Position numbers and translations under genes: made by a program. A stretch of DNA of 64,000 nt from Plasmodium malariae. Its lineage: Eukaryota; Apicomplexa; Aconoidasida; Haemosporida; Plasmodiidae. The notes under the pieces were generated by a model. It ran no database searches. It was not told where the DNA came from and saw only the letters and a program-made list of their open reading frames with translations. Every line of letters begins with the position of its first letter. Position 1 is the first letter of the stretch. The stretch lies in assembly GCF_900090045.1 (NCBI RefSeq), contig NC_041787.1, positions 2,477,001-2,541,000 on the forward strand, read 5' to 3'. Positions 14,048-27,200 of the stretch are shown piece after piece.

Positions 14048-17000
14048 AGTGAATAATAAGGAATATGTTTACTTCTGTAAAGTAGTCCTTAATATGAAGT
14101 ATTATTTTTAATATATTTGGTTATATACTCATTAAATAAAAACTGCTCATATTTTTTTTTAAGAACCAATATATACTTTGCCTTTTTGATATAAACTAGT
14201 AAAAGTAAGCGTTCTTCTTTCTTTTGTGAATTTGCATGTTTTAATTTTTTGCAGTTTGCATTAAAAGTATTGTTTGCGTTTAATAAAATAGTGTGGATTC
14301 AAATATTTATATATTTTATAAAATAGTTTTTATGAATTGTATATTCATATACATTAAAATTAATATATAATAACAAAATTCATATAATTTTATTGAAGTG
14401 TGATAATTTATTCTGGATAAAAATGTTGTGTATACCTCTATTTTACATACTAATATAAAATTATTACTTTTTCAATATATTATGGAAATTAATTATGATT
14501 TTTAAATTAATAATAAATGTTCCTTGCTTTTTATTTAATGAAAGGAATTGAATATATTTTGTTGCATTGATATGTAAATATATATTTGTTAACTAAAGCG
14601 AAAACTTCACATTTATTCTGAAAAATGTATTCTATGAGAAATATATTATAAAACATATTTACTATAAAAATATTTTTAACCAACCTTTTTTTTTTTTTGA
14701 ATAATATAAATGTGAAATTATGAATATAAGAAATAAAATAATTTCATTTTTAGTTATTAATTATAAATGTTCAGTGAATAGAAGATTCTAAAATTTTACA
14801 ATTAATTGAAGATATAAAACTAATTATTATATTAATGTTTTCATAATAGGAATTTTAATTTGATTGTGCAAAAAATATTTAAATGTGTATTATATTAAAT
14901 ATTAATAAATTAAAATATAATATGCTGTTTGTATTTTTTATATCACTCAAAGTTTAAAATAAAGTATTAAATTTAATTATATATTAATGTATAATTTATA
15001 TAAAAATTTTTCTTTATTTTTAATAATTGTAAATTACTAAAATTGTAATATATATACTAAATAAAGTTAAATTATGGTAGGGGTAATGTAAGTAAATATT
15101 CTTTTTCTACAGGCATATATTAATATGCATGTGTTTTTTGGCATATTTTTGTTATTTTCTTATGTTTATAAATATATAAAGTAAAGAACTAAAATATTTT
15201 TTTAAAATGTATATAAATGTATGTAATTTGTATTGACAATTACTAATCTTTTAATATTTAAGATTTCATTTTAAAAATTAAAAGATAATAAAAACAAGAG
15301 TATACTTTTTTTTAATAGATCATTCATAAATATGTGCCATTTTTTTTTACTTGTTGAGTAATATGAAATAATGCCTATTTAAAAAACTTCTGCAAATTTT
15401 TATAAAACATTTAATTAAATAAGAGTAATGTATAGGGCTTCTTACGTAGTGATGTTACGTTTAATTTTAATAATATAATTTTATTTATTAAATGTGATTT
15501 CTTTATAGGTTAACATGAAGATAATAATATAATAAAAATCTATGCTTTATATATAAATTATATACATATTATACACATTATTGATTAGACAATAAATTAA
15601 TACATACTTATATTGTTTTCTGTGAAATTATATCTATGATCTAAAGAAAATGAAAAAACATATATGGGAAATTTTACATAGGGTAACTAAAAATAATTGT
15701 AATATAAATTTTAATTAAAGATGTACTTTTTATTTTTTTTAATATTAATATTATTGCATATTGTTATAATATTTCTTCTGTATAAATAATGTGTACTCGG
15801 AATAATTTAATTTGTATATATATGTATATTTTTTTTATATTTTTTATGTGTTCTTTTCGAATACAATAGAAGAAAGAAATACAATTATTTTAATCTTAGT
15901 GCATTTGATTTAAAACAATGATATTTCTCTAAGGATAACTGTTAACCATGTTAAAAGATACTATATTCCCTGCCATAAAAATTTTTATGTTGACATACTA
16001 AATTACATTATGGAGAAACATGAATATGTATATCATGAAATTTATACTGATATTTTTTTTGTTTATAATATGTTTATCTAAGCTGATTCCAGGATGAATA
16101 AAATAATATGAACATTAAAATTACGAAGAATATACAGTATATATACCTAACATTTATGTATTATTTAGGAATATATAATATATATAGAAATATAATGTAG
16201 ATATATTTTAACATGGAATTTATATGAGCTTTATAAGAGAAAAACATTAGTATTATTCTAAAAAGAGAAAAATAAGTTCAAAGAACAGAATAGAAAGGAT
16301 ACCATATTAAAATGTTATATATATTTTTTGATGATTGTTTACTTATAACATAAGCATCAAGGTTTATGGGTTCACGTGAATATACTTTTATAAAAATGTT
16401 AGGTCTTAACTGATATATGCATTATAACTTTGTATACAGATTTTATAGGTTATAATTTTTAGTGTATTTAAAATAATTTTAATGTGGATCGAAATAATTA
16501 TCTTAGTAATAATAACCCATCAATTTTGTATATATCTATTATGTAATTTATTAAGACGAGTGAAGAAATTTACATACTCATAACTTTTATTTCCATTTGA
16601 AGTAGTACATTAATATACGGTTTTTTAATATTTAAAATATAAGTGAAAATATATCTTTTCTATTATTTTTTTAAATTCCTGAAAATTCATACAAATAAAA
16701 TTATAAAAAGAGTTATATACCTAGAATTCATTACTAATATAAAAAAGCAAATCCATAAGTTTATTAATAATTTTTTATACATACAGTTTTTTCGATTATA
16801 TTCTAAATTATATCTCTAATTCATAATATGTGCATTATTTGTAATAAAAACTATAATTTTTACGTACTGCACATTGATTTACGTCGTATAATTTCTTCAT
16901 ATTTCTAGTAATTTTATTTAATAAAGTTCAAGGTATGTTTTTGTAAGAGGATATAATTAAATATAATTATTAAGAATTGTTAATTGTACCTTGCTCATTT

Positions 17001-19067
17001 AAGTGAATATTCAATTTTTTATGTATTTTCTATGAACACAAATAGTTTTAAAGTATCATCTTGTAAATTTAAAAGAAAATAATAAACTGTGCAAATTAAA
17101 TACTTGCGAAATTTGGTTATCTAAAGTTTAATGCAAAATAGCCAACTTGAGGTAGAGTTCAATAAATAATGTTTTCTTAAAAATAAATGAAAATTTATTT
17201 GATTATCAATTTTAAAAACGTTCTATATTGTCTAAATTTATAATAAAAAAAAAAAAATTAACTACAAATGCATTTGAATATAAAAGAAATTTAGATAATC
17301 TACTGATATATAATGGAATTGCTATTAATATAAATTTAACAAATATATATTATTAAGAACATCTCGTAAATAAAATTTTATGTTTAAAATTTAATATTAC
17401 AGTTTAAGTAGACATTTATATGTTTGTAAAAATATTATAAGAATTAAAAATATGATATAACATTTATATAGTATAATTACCTTGAAAATAATTATTTTAT
17501 AAAATTTTAGTAGGTGAACTTTCTAGGTATTCTATAAATATAATAAAATATAATGAATTTTTTTTTAATTTAATTAAAATCAATTTTCATTATTAAATAT
17601 AATATTTGTATAGTTATTCTTTTTGGTTTCCCAAATTACTGTTTACTAATAAATGCTTTTATTTATAATATTAGTAAATATTTTTGAATATAAAAAAAAT
17701 AATATTTACATTTTTAAATATTATATCCATTTTAATTATTATACATTTTTGTTTTTTTAGAAGTTGGATTAAATAAGGTTCCATTTTCATCGTTATTTAA
17801 TATCTATATTATATATTAATATTTTGTAACTACAAAACAAAATATTATAAAACAGTAAAAACAATATATAATAAATAACTTATAATTCAATACATAAAAA
17901 ATGTATATTAGCATAAAGTATTAATAATGATAACTTAATTGAATGATTTATTCATATTTTTAAAGTTAAACTCAATAATATATTTCTACCGTTCTTACTG
18001 TAGGAAACTGCCATAATTTTTTTGGTTTATGAATTTTATAATTTTAAACTTATATGCAGATTTATGTGAATTAATATAATTAAATATTATTGTGCAAAAT
18101 AATTTTTTTGCATTATTATTTAGATTTAAGTAATATTTTAAAAAAATTATCAATCACCATTTTATTTTAAAAATAACCTAAATGATCAAACAATTCGTAT
18201 GTTGATAATATGTCAAAACGATGCTAAATATTTAAATGAGAAAGTATTAATAAATGTAAGTTAAATGAATATTTTTTTACCTTTATTTTATATTTCATAT
18301 ACAATACAAAATTTATAAAAAAAAAATATCCTTGCCTATATCAATTAAATAATTAAAATATTTTTTTTTATTTATACTTATAAGAGAAATAATATCATAT
18401 TATAAAAAATTTACTAATAAAAACATGTTAAATGTAAAAAATATATCTTGTATTTTTTTGTATACATATTTTTATCTAATAAAAAATATAAATTAATTTT
18501 TATGTTTAACATTATAAATACAGCGTAATGATATTTTTACAATGTTAAAAATTTTTTAATATAATTCAGGAATAATAAAGTAAATTTTTCTATTATATTT
18601 TGATTTTGAAAAATAGGAAAAATTTGATTTTTATTTTTTTATATATTTAAATGACACGCATTGTATGATGATTTATACGAGGGAAATTTTTGCTTATATT
18701 TTATTTTATTTTTTTTTTTTTGAATGGGTCGTAAAAAAATATCATTTAATTAACTTTTTCTTGTATATTTAATTTGTAAATTTTCGAATATTTATGAACG
18801 TAATATAATTATATAATTTCATTAGAATTTTTTTCTATTTAAATTATATCGTAATAAAAATATAATAATACATTTTTAAAAAGGATATATTTATTGGATT
18901 CTGTAAAATTCCGTATACACATACTTAAATGCGTATTTAAGAAAAAGTAAATCATAATTAGAAAAATATTAAAATAATAATTATAACATCCTTTATTACT
19001 GGAAGTATTTTATATTATTGTTAATTTTATCATTACTTAATATATTATAATATTAAAGATCTGTGTC
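14048..19067. other. Long intergenic region, no gene seen
   Basis: About 5 kb of A+T-rich DNA. The proximal part (about 14180-14290) has the exported-gene 3'-flank signature: a stretch near aaaagtaagcg followed by gtgaatttgcatgttttaat. The same arrangement follows genes C, D, F, G and H. No open frame, splice-framed exon or RNA gene is visible in the remainder, and no gene relic could be recognised. Confidence 0.5.
19052..19062 (+). promoter_or_regulatory. Conserved ATTAAAGATCT box upstream of gene C start
   Basis: The 11-base string ATTAAAGATCT ends five bases before the start codon of gene C. The same string precedes gene E (27488-27498) and the fam-l pseudogene F (45201-45211). A shortened AGATCTTT precedes the orphan first exon at 51990, and gene B has a degraded form. 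This is seen directly; whether it is a regulatory element or only shared descent of the 5' untranslated region is open. Confidence 0.4.
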
Positions 19068-19884
19068 ATGGAACTGAAAATTAAGTCAAACTTGTTTATT
19101 AATATTGTAATGTTTATCCTTTTAACTTGGATATGCCATTTTTACAGTGATGTGGTATAATATTATTTTAAGATATTTTTATTATTTATACTCTTCTGTT
19201 TTATTTTTAGTAAAATGTTTTTTTAACTATTATAGTCAGTATTATTTTTAATAATTAATATTTACTATGTTTTTCTAGAGCATATTTAATTATCCTTTGG
19301 AGCAGAAGAATAAAATTTGTAAAAAATCTGATATAAGAAATTATCGAATACTAGCAAGGTATAAACAGGGAATTGGTTCAAATGCAGTGGGGTTAAAAGG
19401 AAAAATACCAAATAATAAAGAATACGAAAATAACAAACAATCTCATGTATGCCCGTCAATTAATGTAGGTGGCCATGATCGCTCTAATGAAAGTAAATCT
19501 TCTGTAAACTATAGAAGAAATGCATATAATAAAAAAAGGTTGGTAGATAAAATATATTATATAAATAAAGTTAGGAATTCTGCAAATCTTGACATTGAGA
19601 ATTTAAAAAGGAGTGTACATTATAAATATATTTTATTTATTGCTTTTTGTGCCACACTTGCATCTCTTGGTGTGATTTTAAGTTATTATTTAAGGAATAA
19701 AGGATCTCTAATTCCATTATTTTCAGAGATAGCTGTAAGTGTAGCAGAAGTTACGGTTTTTTCAGCATTCACCTTTATGATTTTTTTTACATTTATTTAT
19801 GTGTTCTGGAAAGTTGGAAAGAAATATAAGTTAAGGTATTTAAAAAGTAAATTAAACAGAACGAAATATCCTATATTCATCTAA
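19068..19884 (+). CDS. Gene C: two-exon Plasmodium exported protein, unknown function
   Basis: Exon 1 is 19068-19154 (29 codons) and exon 2 is 19279-19884 (acceptor TTTTTCTAG), phase 0, giving 230 residues. The donor is ambiguous because GTGGTA offers two GT sites three bases apart; the downstream one is used here. Exon 1 is a signal-like hydrophobic segment. A PEXEL-like RILAR lies at 52-56. A family segment K-R-x-x-DKIYY is at about 115-123, followed by KVRNSAN. Membrane spans are at about 146-166 and 186-206, and a basic tail ends with the YLKSKLN motif. G and H share the DKIYY/DHIYY segment, the KSKxN tail and two spans, so C, G, H and probably D form one subfamily distinct from fam-l. 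No lesion is seen. The function is unknown. Confidence 0.85.
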
Positions 19885-20829
19885 ATATTCTCTTAAAAAT
19901 ATTACAACCTATAATTTCCTTATTTATATAAACATATGACAAGCATATCTATAATTGCCTGTTTATTTTTAAATATATATCCATATTCCTAGAATTTTTT
20001 ATTCTGAACACTAAAAATATACATTTTTAATTTTTTTGTAAACGAATATTTTAATATTTTCAATTTTTACTTTAAAGTATTGTTTAAACTTGATACATTA
20101 TTATGCCTTCATATGAAAATTTGTATATTTAAATGGATTCTTATAAATAATTTATATATGTGCGTAAATTTTAATAAGAAAAAGCACAATTCAAAAAATT
20201 TTAGTGAAGCTGTGTTTATATATATTTGTAACTGTACAAATCAGTCTTATTTTTATTTATACACTTTCTATTAAATGATTATTTGTTGATGAAATTAAAA
20301 AAATGTTTTATTAGTTTTAAATAAAATATATATATATGCTTTGTTTTTCATGTGAAAACATGAAGTTAATGTGTTTTGTTATATACTTATGTGTTCCTTA
20401 CCTTTGTTTTTTTTACTTAATAAATTAGCATAATATTTGTTTTACAAATTAAGCTTTATGCGAAATAAGTTATAACATATTATTATTGTAGAATCCTTTT
20501 TAATAGATGTTTTGTTTTTTTTTTTCCACTGTTTATATGTGAAGCCGCAAATATAGATTTAAAATATATTATATTTTAGTGTGTATTATTTAAACTTATA
20601 TATTAAGTTATTTATACTAAATATTTACATTTAAATTAAGAGTTGAAAATATATATTAATTTGTTATTACTCATAATAGTTGAGGTAATTCAATTTTGGT
20701 AAAATGAATAAATGTATATTATATAAAAAATTTATAAATAAATAAACTATATAGTTTTTCTTATTTTTATTCATTAAATGATTATAGTAATGAATTAAAT
20801 GTAATCATATATTAGTAGATAAATTGAAA
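19885..20829. other. Gene C 3' flank, no gene seen
   Basis: The first 200 bases contain the shared 3'-flank pattern (near 20020-20060, tttttaatttttttgtaaac then attttaatatttt). A short plus-strand frame at 20080-20274 has no motif and is not supported. The segment ends at the A-run breakpoint of the STP1 relic. Confidence 0.5.
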
Positions 20830-21960
20830 TTTTTTTTTTTTATTATTTTTTTTTTTAATAGTCATATTAGAGTATACTACAACATGAAAAAACAGATTCA
20901 TATAATCATATATTACATTAATTAAATGTTTACAATATTTTTAATGCGTGATTTTTATTTTTCCTTAAAAAAAATAAAAAATACCATAATAATTACAAAG
21001 CTTATTAAAGTAGATGATTTCTATGTATATCATAAGTTTCATTCCGAACAAATAATTAGATTTTATATATATATATTATTTAGTGTAGTTGTATCAATAG
21101 TAATATAATAAGAAACATTAACTGTACTTTCAATTTTAGAGAGTGCAAAAGGAGGAGAAATTAAGTGATGTTTTTATTTTTCATTATATAGTGTAGTAGT
21201 TCCTATTCTATGAAGTGTTCTGAGTTTAGTACTGTTCTAATTCATAGAGGATATATACGCATTTCTGGAGTTTGAATTTTGGGATTTATACAAAGATTTG
21301 TTGTTTCAGTTGGTATAGGTTTAGCATAATTAGCTTTGTTTTCTATATTTGTAAGTTCGGATGATGACATATAAAATTGGGCTTGAGGATCGAGTGTAGC
21401 TGTAGTCATACATATATTAAATTTATAAATTCGTCTTGAATTGGAGCTTTTTGTGGGCATTGATCTTGAAATTTAGTTAATTGTTTTAAATTTTGATATT
21501 TCCTTTTTATTATGCTGTGTATTATTATGATATATAAGTAGATCAAAGTTCTTGCATTCGGGAAATTTCTCAAATGTCTTAGGCTTACATCGCGGGAAAT
21601 TTTTGGATATGGTAATATTAGATTGTTTTTATTGAATTTTTGAAAAATTTGTTCTTATTTACTATCATCTCAATATATTCACTAATTTTACATGAATAAT
21701 TACTATAACAAATATATGGTTAAGAACGTGCTTTATTAAAGAACATATATTTTAGTTTTGTTATTTTTTCTTTGCATAAATCTTATTATGAATACATTAA
21801 TTCTAATATTTTTGTATGTTCTTCATCTAATTTAATAAGACATCTGCTATATATTTTTAGTCGTTTATAGAAATTTTGATTCCAGTCATTTAATTCCCCT
21901 TACTATTCTTTTTGTCCATATAACATGGAGGTATATTTTTATTCTTAGATAATTAATCAA
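20830..21960 (-). pseudogene. STP1: STP1-like pseudogene, truncated at both ends
   Basis: Minus-strand relic collinear with 37430-38650 of the STP1 gene. The start of the cytoplasmic exon with its long A run is at 20830-20880, and the membrane-exon junction is near 21075-21110. The Pro/Ser/Thr-rich linker corresponds to about 21120-21480. The Cys-rich part of exon 2 is at 21540-21960. Around 21800-21910 the minus strand still encodes a segment ending LDEEHTKILEL, which matches LEEKDKNILEL of the better copy. The Trp-rich cytoplasmic region and the first exon are missing, and the 3' break coincides with the A run. Many stops and frame changes interrupt it. The 72-codon minus frame at 21242-21460 is a surviving piece of the linker, not a gene. 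Confidence 0.7.
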
Positions 21961-22880
21961 TTTTAACTATTTATTTTTAATTATTTATTTTAATATTTTT
22001 TATTAATTCTGTTAATATCTCATATAAAAATATAAGTTTTATTAAAAAACTTACATAAATAAAATGATCTAATTATAAAAATTATCATTAATAACTAATA
22101 ATATGAATAAAACTTAATTAAAAATTATAATTTGATAAAATAATGAAACAAATATAAGAACAGTATTTTTCTTATTTGCCTATAAAATATATATTTTTTT
22201 GTACAATAAATAGCAAGGATCTTATGATTCTGATTTATAAAATTTATAATTAAAGATCATGAATACGAGTTTTATAATTAGTATAACAAATAAACTTGTA
22301 TACATTTTTTTTTTTTTTGGCTTTTTAGTACTAATATTATTTTGATAATATATTTTAACTATAATAGTTGTTTGTTATAAAATGTAATATTAACCAAAAA
22401 CTATTATCCATGAGAAAACATTTAAAATAGAAATTATTTTCTTCGTATATATAACAATATATTACCAAAGATTTATACTTTATATATTTTATTTTATTTA
22501 AGTATTTTCAAATACTAAAATATAATATAATTTTTTTTTTTATTTTATTTTAAAAGAATTAATAAAATAATTATTTTATCACTGTACCACGTGAAATTAT
22601 TAAATTATATAATTAAAATATTTATAAATGTGTGCATGTAGTGTTATTCTTAGTAATGCATTTTTTTTATAAATAACATTAAGGTCAAAATTTAGTAATA
22701 AAATTTGGGAGTTATTTTATTTTTTGCGATATTTTTAAATAGATTGTACATATATATATTATCAATTTTTTATAAAAATAGAATAATAAAAAAAGTAATT
22801 AAAAAAAAAAAATATAGTATCACTTGTAATTAAAAGGATATTATGTTATTACTATTTTGATCTTAAAAGGATGTATTACA
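21961..22880. other. Gene D 5' flank, no gene seen
   Basis: A+T-rich region. Around 22665-22760 it resembles the 5' flanks of gene H (62321-62440) and gene G (51890-51960), each with a ttataaataacatta core. It probably includes the promoter of gene D. No coding potential is seen. Confidence 0.5.
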
Positions 22881-23684
22881 ATGTTAAAAGTTTACATCAT
22901 CAGACAGAAAATTATGTTATTATTTTTTATTAAAATTTGGACCTTTATCCTTTTAACATGGACCTGCTATTTTAGTAGTGATATTATAGAATGTTATAAA
23001 TTAAAGATACCTTATTGTTTTGTTTTGTAACATTATTAACATTTTTTATTAGTATGAAATTATTTATCATTTAAATCGTGAATATTTAATTTGTTTTACT
23101 AAAGTATCTTTTATAATTATTTGTATCAAAGGACGAATATTTATAGAAAATTTGGAACTTGTATTTATAGAATACTAGTGGAGCATAAAAAAGAAAAGCC
23201 TTCAAATATTGTATGGATGAAGGGAGATATGCCAATTTTTAGGGAATGCAAAAAAAAATATGTATCTACTAATAAAAAGGAAGCTTCAAGGAATAATAAA
23301 CAACCATATAAAAGTCCATTAAATAATAGAGGAGATTATGGACCATATAGGGAAGGTACATATTTTTCATGTGCTGGAGGAAATATATATTTTGATAAAG
23401 GTACATCTAAGAAAAAATATTATTCAAAGAAAGTTAGGGAGGTTGAGAATGCTGATAATAAGTTTTTAAAAAAAATAAAACGAAGAAAAGGTGATAAGTA
23501 TTTTTCCTTAATTATCTTATATTTATTATCTATTGCTGTAGCCGGTATCGCAATAATTTTAATTAAAAACGTAGGACTAGATGGGACGTTGTATATTACA
23601 ATAGTTGCATCATTATATATATTTCAATATATATTTTTTGGGGGGCATTTTTATATTTTAAGAAAAAATGAAAAATATAAATAG
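22881..23684 (+). CDS. Gene D: exported protein with displaced splice sites, C-terminus shortened
   Basis: Family-type exon 1 and exon 2 are present, but the usual start, donor and acceptor are all changed. Aligned to its relatives, the family start position reads ATC, so I place the start at the in-frame ATG 22881, eight codons upstream of the RQK segment. The family donor position reads AT and the acceptor position AA. A workable alternative is a donor GTAACA at 23027 and an acceptor ending in AAAG at 23104, giving exons 22881-23026 and 23105-23684, joined in phase 2 over a 78-bp intron. That yields about 241 residues with a canonical PEXEL RILVE at 71-75 and membrane spans at about 180-203 and 210-234. 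A TAG at 23682-23684 cuts the family tail, which stays readable to 23759. It may be a functional variant or an early pseudogene. Confidence 0.6.
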
Positions 23685-23759
23685 TTAATACATATAAAAA
23701 GCGAAATGCATAATACAACATATCATTCTCTACGTACAGTAATCTTTTATAACGAATAA
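23685..23759 (+). other. Relic of the gene D C-terminal tail beyond a premature stop
   Basis: Directly after the TAG of gene D the same frame stays open for 24 codons to a TAA at 23757-23759. It reads IHIKSEMHN followed by YHSL, matching the KSKxN tail of genes C, G and H. It is therefore former coding sequence now outside the frame. Stop-codon readthrough is possible but there is no evidence for it. Confidence 0.6.
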
Positions 23760-24260
23760 AATCTACAATTTCCTAATTGATATAAATAAATAAAAAACAT
23801 ATCTTTAATTTCATAGATTTAATAGGTAAACCTGTAGGTGACTGGGATTTATGATACGTAACAATGAAAAGTTACAATTTTAATTTTTTTGTAAATTTGA
23901 ACGTTTTAATGCTATTCGCATTTTATTTTAATGTATTTTCGTGCCTTAACACAAAATTGCGATTTATATGTACATTTCTGTATATAACAGAATTTTTTAA
24001 AAAAATAAATGTTGCTTGATACAAATATATAAAAGCACAGTTTATATAATTTTATAGATTTATGTGCCAATTAATATTCGTAAATGTAAAAAAAAATAGA
24101 CTGAACTCGTTTTTATCTTGCTTTAGTCTTTATTATTATATTCTGGAGTAATTAAAAAATGTATGATTAGCCTTTTTAATTAATAATATAAGTTTCTTCT
24201 GAGTATGAAGAAAGGAAGTGAATAAGTATACTATTATTGTTTTATATATGTATATAAATA
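23760..24260 (+). repeat. Exported-gene 3'-flank block (gene D copy)
   Basis: This block aligns with 63374-63930 downstream of gene H. Shared anchors are acctgtaggtgac / acctgcagatgac (23831 and 63480), aaaagttacaattttaat / aaaagttacatttttaat, and tgtatgattagcc / tgtatgattaatt with a shared gtgaat-a/g-a-g-tatac end. Looser versions follow genes B, C, F and G. It may contain the 3' untranslated region and polyadenylation signals. Confidence 0.6.
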
Positions 24261-27200
24261 TATACATGTAAACTTTTTTTTTTTTTTTTTTTGTATATAT
24301 ATAATAAATAAATTATTAGTTGAATCTATCTTTTAACTATACATTTTTTTTTTTTTACATAAAAGATAAACTTATTTTATAAGTTCTACGTATAAATATA
24401 AAAAAAAGAAAGCCAATGAAACTTACTGAATTAAATCATATAAATATTTTGAGTTAATATATAAAATATTTTTTATATATTTTACGTCTTTCTCTTTTTA
24501 TTATTATGAAATAATTTGTTTAATCTATAATAAAAATTTCTTGTAAGGCACAAAAAGTTTCACGACCTTTATGATTTTTCAAATAGTAGAAGATAAGTGA
24601 TAAGAAGCGTTTTTTGTTTATTTTAATAATTTTATTCTCGTAAATTCTCATGTTGTATTATAAGTACAATTGTATATTCTTATTGTGTAATCATCGTATC
24701 TGGTTAATAGCGGGTTCCACTATAGAATATAATATGAAATATTAGTTTCATTTTTGTTTTTTAACTGTTTTTGTACCGTTCCCATTACTAACATTTATGT
24801 ATAAGGAAAGGAATAAATATCTAGTTAATAAAATTGGTTATTTTATTTATGTTTGTTCTATGTTATGTCCTGCATATTTATGGAATTATACATTTTATAA
24901 TAAGTGCATTAATTAATTTAACATTATTTATTTATTCTTTTTTTTTTTCTCGTTATCCTTGTATTAGTTAAATATATATAAGCTTGTATACTATGTGGAT
25001 GGCTTTATTAAGTTTTTAGCGTAGAAATTTAATTAAAAAAAATTATCATTAATAATGTGCTATAATGAAATAAAAAAAGTGTTACTGTTAAAAAATATAT
25101 CACAAAAATAGAAATTTCACTTATTTTCGTAATTAATTAATTATATATATTTATGGTGATATATTTTTGTCATTATAATAACAATAATAGCATAGTTGAA
25201 AAGAAGTAATAGGTTTATAGTAAATATCAATGGAAAACGGCTAGTTAATGAAACAGTAGGAAATTAAAATATTGTCTGACAATATATATAGTAAGTTACC
25301 GTTTATTTTAAAAAAATATACTGAAGTAAAGAAAGTTATATACCCAATAATTATATGGCATTAATAGTATTATTGATTAGAAAAAGTATAATCAATTATT
25401 ATAGAATACATATTCAATATAAATTAGTATTATGTTTAATATTATACTTAGAAAAAATCAAAAAGCGTTAATATACATATATTTAATAATATAAAACTTT
25501 TATGTTTTATAAATTTAATAAAGAACAAATTAAATATTTTAAGATTTAAGGTTGAGGTTATTTCTATGAAATATTAAAAATTTATTTATGTTTTATTTTT
25601 AGTAGAACTTTTTAGTGGAAGAATATTAATTTTGCACATTATTAAATTGTACCAATAGTCAACGGGATTCTTATATATATTATGTTTTAATTATACATAC
25701 ATAATTTTGATTTAATTTTATAAAAATATATTAGGATATTTATGATAACATAAAGTGATGACAAAAAATAATTTCTATTTTTATACTTGATATAATTAAA
25801 AAAATAAACCATTAAATATTTTTATGAAATAAATGTAAAAAGAAAAAAGGTTTAAAAAAAATTTATATGGAATACAATGATTGAGAATGTAAAGATATTG
25901 ACTTATTAATTTTAATGTATTATATTGATTTTAAATATTTTTGTAATTTATTTTTTAACATACATATTAGAAGCTTCTTCTTTTACCAATTTTTAGGTGT
26001 TATAACATCCTTTATATTAAAAACTTTGTATAGTAATTTAACAGAAATGTTTTTGAGATCATAAAATCGCATAAAATATACTAAAGTTTTATTTTTATTA
26101 ATACTACAATATCTACATATAATAGAATTAAATGATATGTATTATATCAATTTTTAACATATTGAAATGAAATAATAATAATTTTTTTTTTTTTTTTTTT
26201 TGTTAAGTAATAATATTTTATTGAATATAATATGTTTGTTATTATTATCACCTATATTGTAATTATAATAAGAGTAAAATTAATAAGATATATTATAATT
26301 TTCTCTTTATAGAACATATTTATATTATGTAGAAATAATAATTTTTTCTATTTCATCTTAAAAATATGTTTTTAATGGTACTCATTAAAACAAAAGAATA
26401 TATTTAGAATTTTTATGAAAATTATATCGTATTAAGAATTAGTAAATTTTTAATATTCAAAAAAAAAAATTTATTGTCCTTTTATATATCTTATATATAT
26501 ATTCTTTTTGTTATTTTTATTTGTAATAATATATAGATGTCCATATTTCTGAAATTATATTATTATATTCAATGTTTTTATAATAATTTCATTGTTACCT
26601 TCTTTTTTATAATTATACTAATATATATGTCAATATATATTTATATACAAATTTAGAAGTAATAGGAAATATGAAAATTAAGTATTTCTAAACATTTTAT
26701 TAAATAACAATCAGCTGTATTCTAATTTATATACAAAATATAATATTGTAAAATTGTTATACAAAAATATAACTCCATTAGTAGATTTCTTTTAAATTTA
26801 TAAGTAAATTCATAGATTGATTCGTAAATATATATTTTTTTTTATTATTATATAACAGTTTATAAATGAACGTATTTCTTTAGACAAATATTAATGAATA
26901 TATTATATAAACAAAAATATTTCTCATAAATTTATATACCTTTTTAGACAGATACTAATGAATATTTTATATTATCAAAAATATTTCTCATAAATTTATA
27001 TACCTTTTCTATTGTTTTTATTGAAAGAATAATTAATATTATTTAACTTTTAGAAGAAACTCTCCGATAAAACTGTATAAAATTAAATTTTCTACATGAT
27101 ATTAATGTAAACATTCATAATTAATTTATTCATAAATATAAGTATACGATTTCTGCATATTATACTGTATTTTAAATAAATAAAATATTTTTATCACTGA

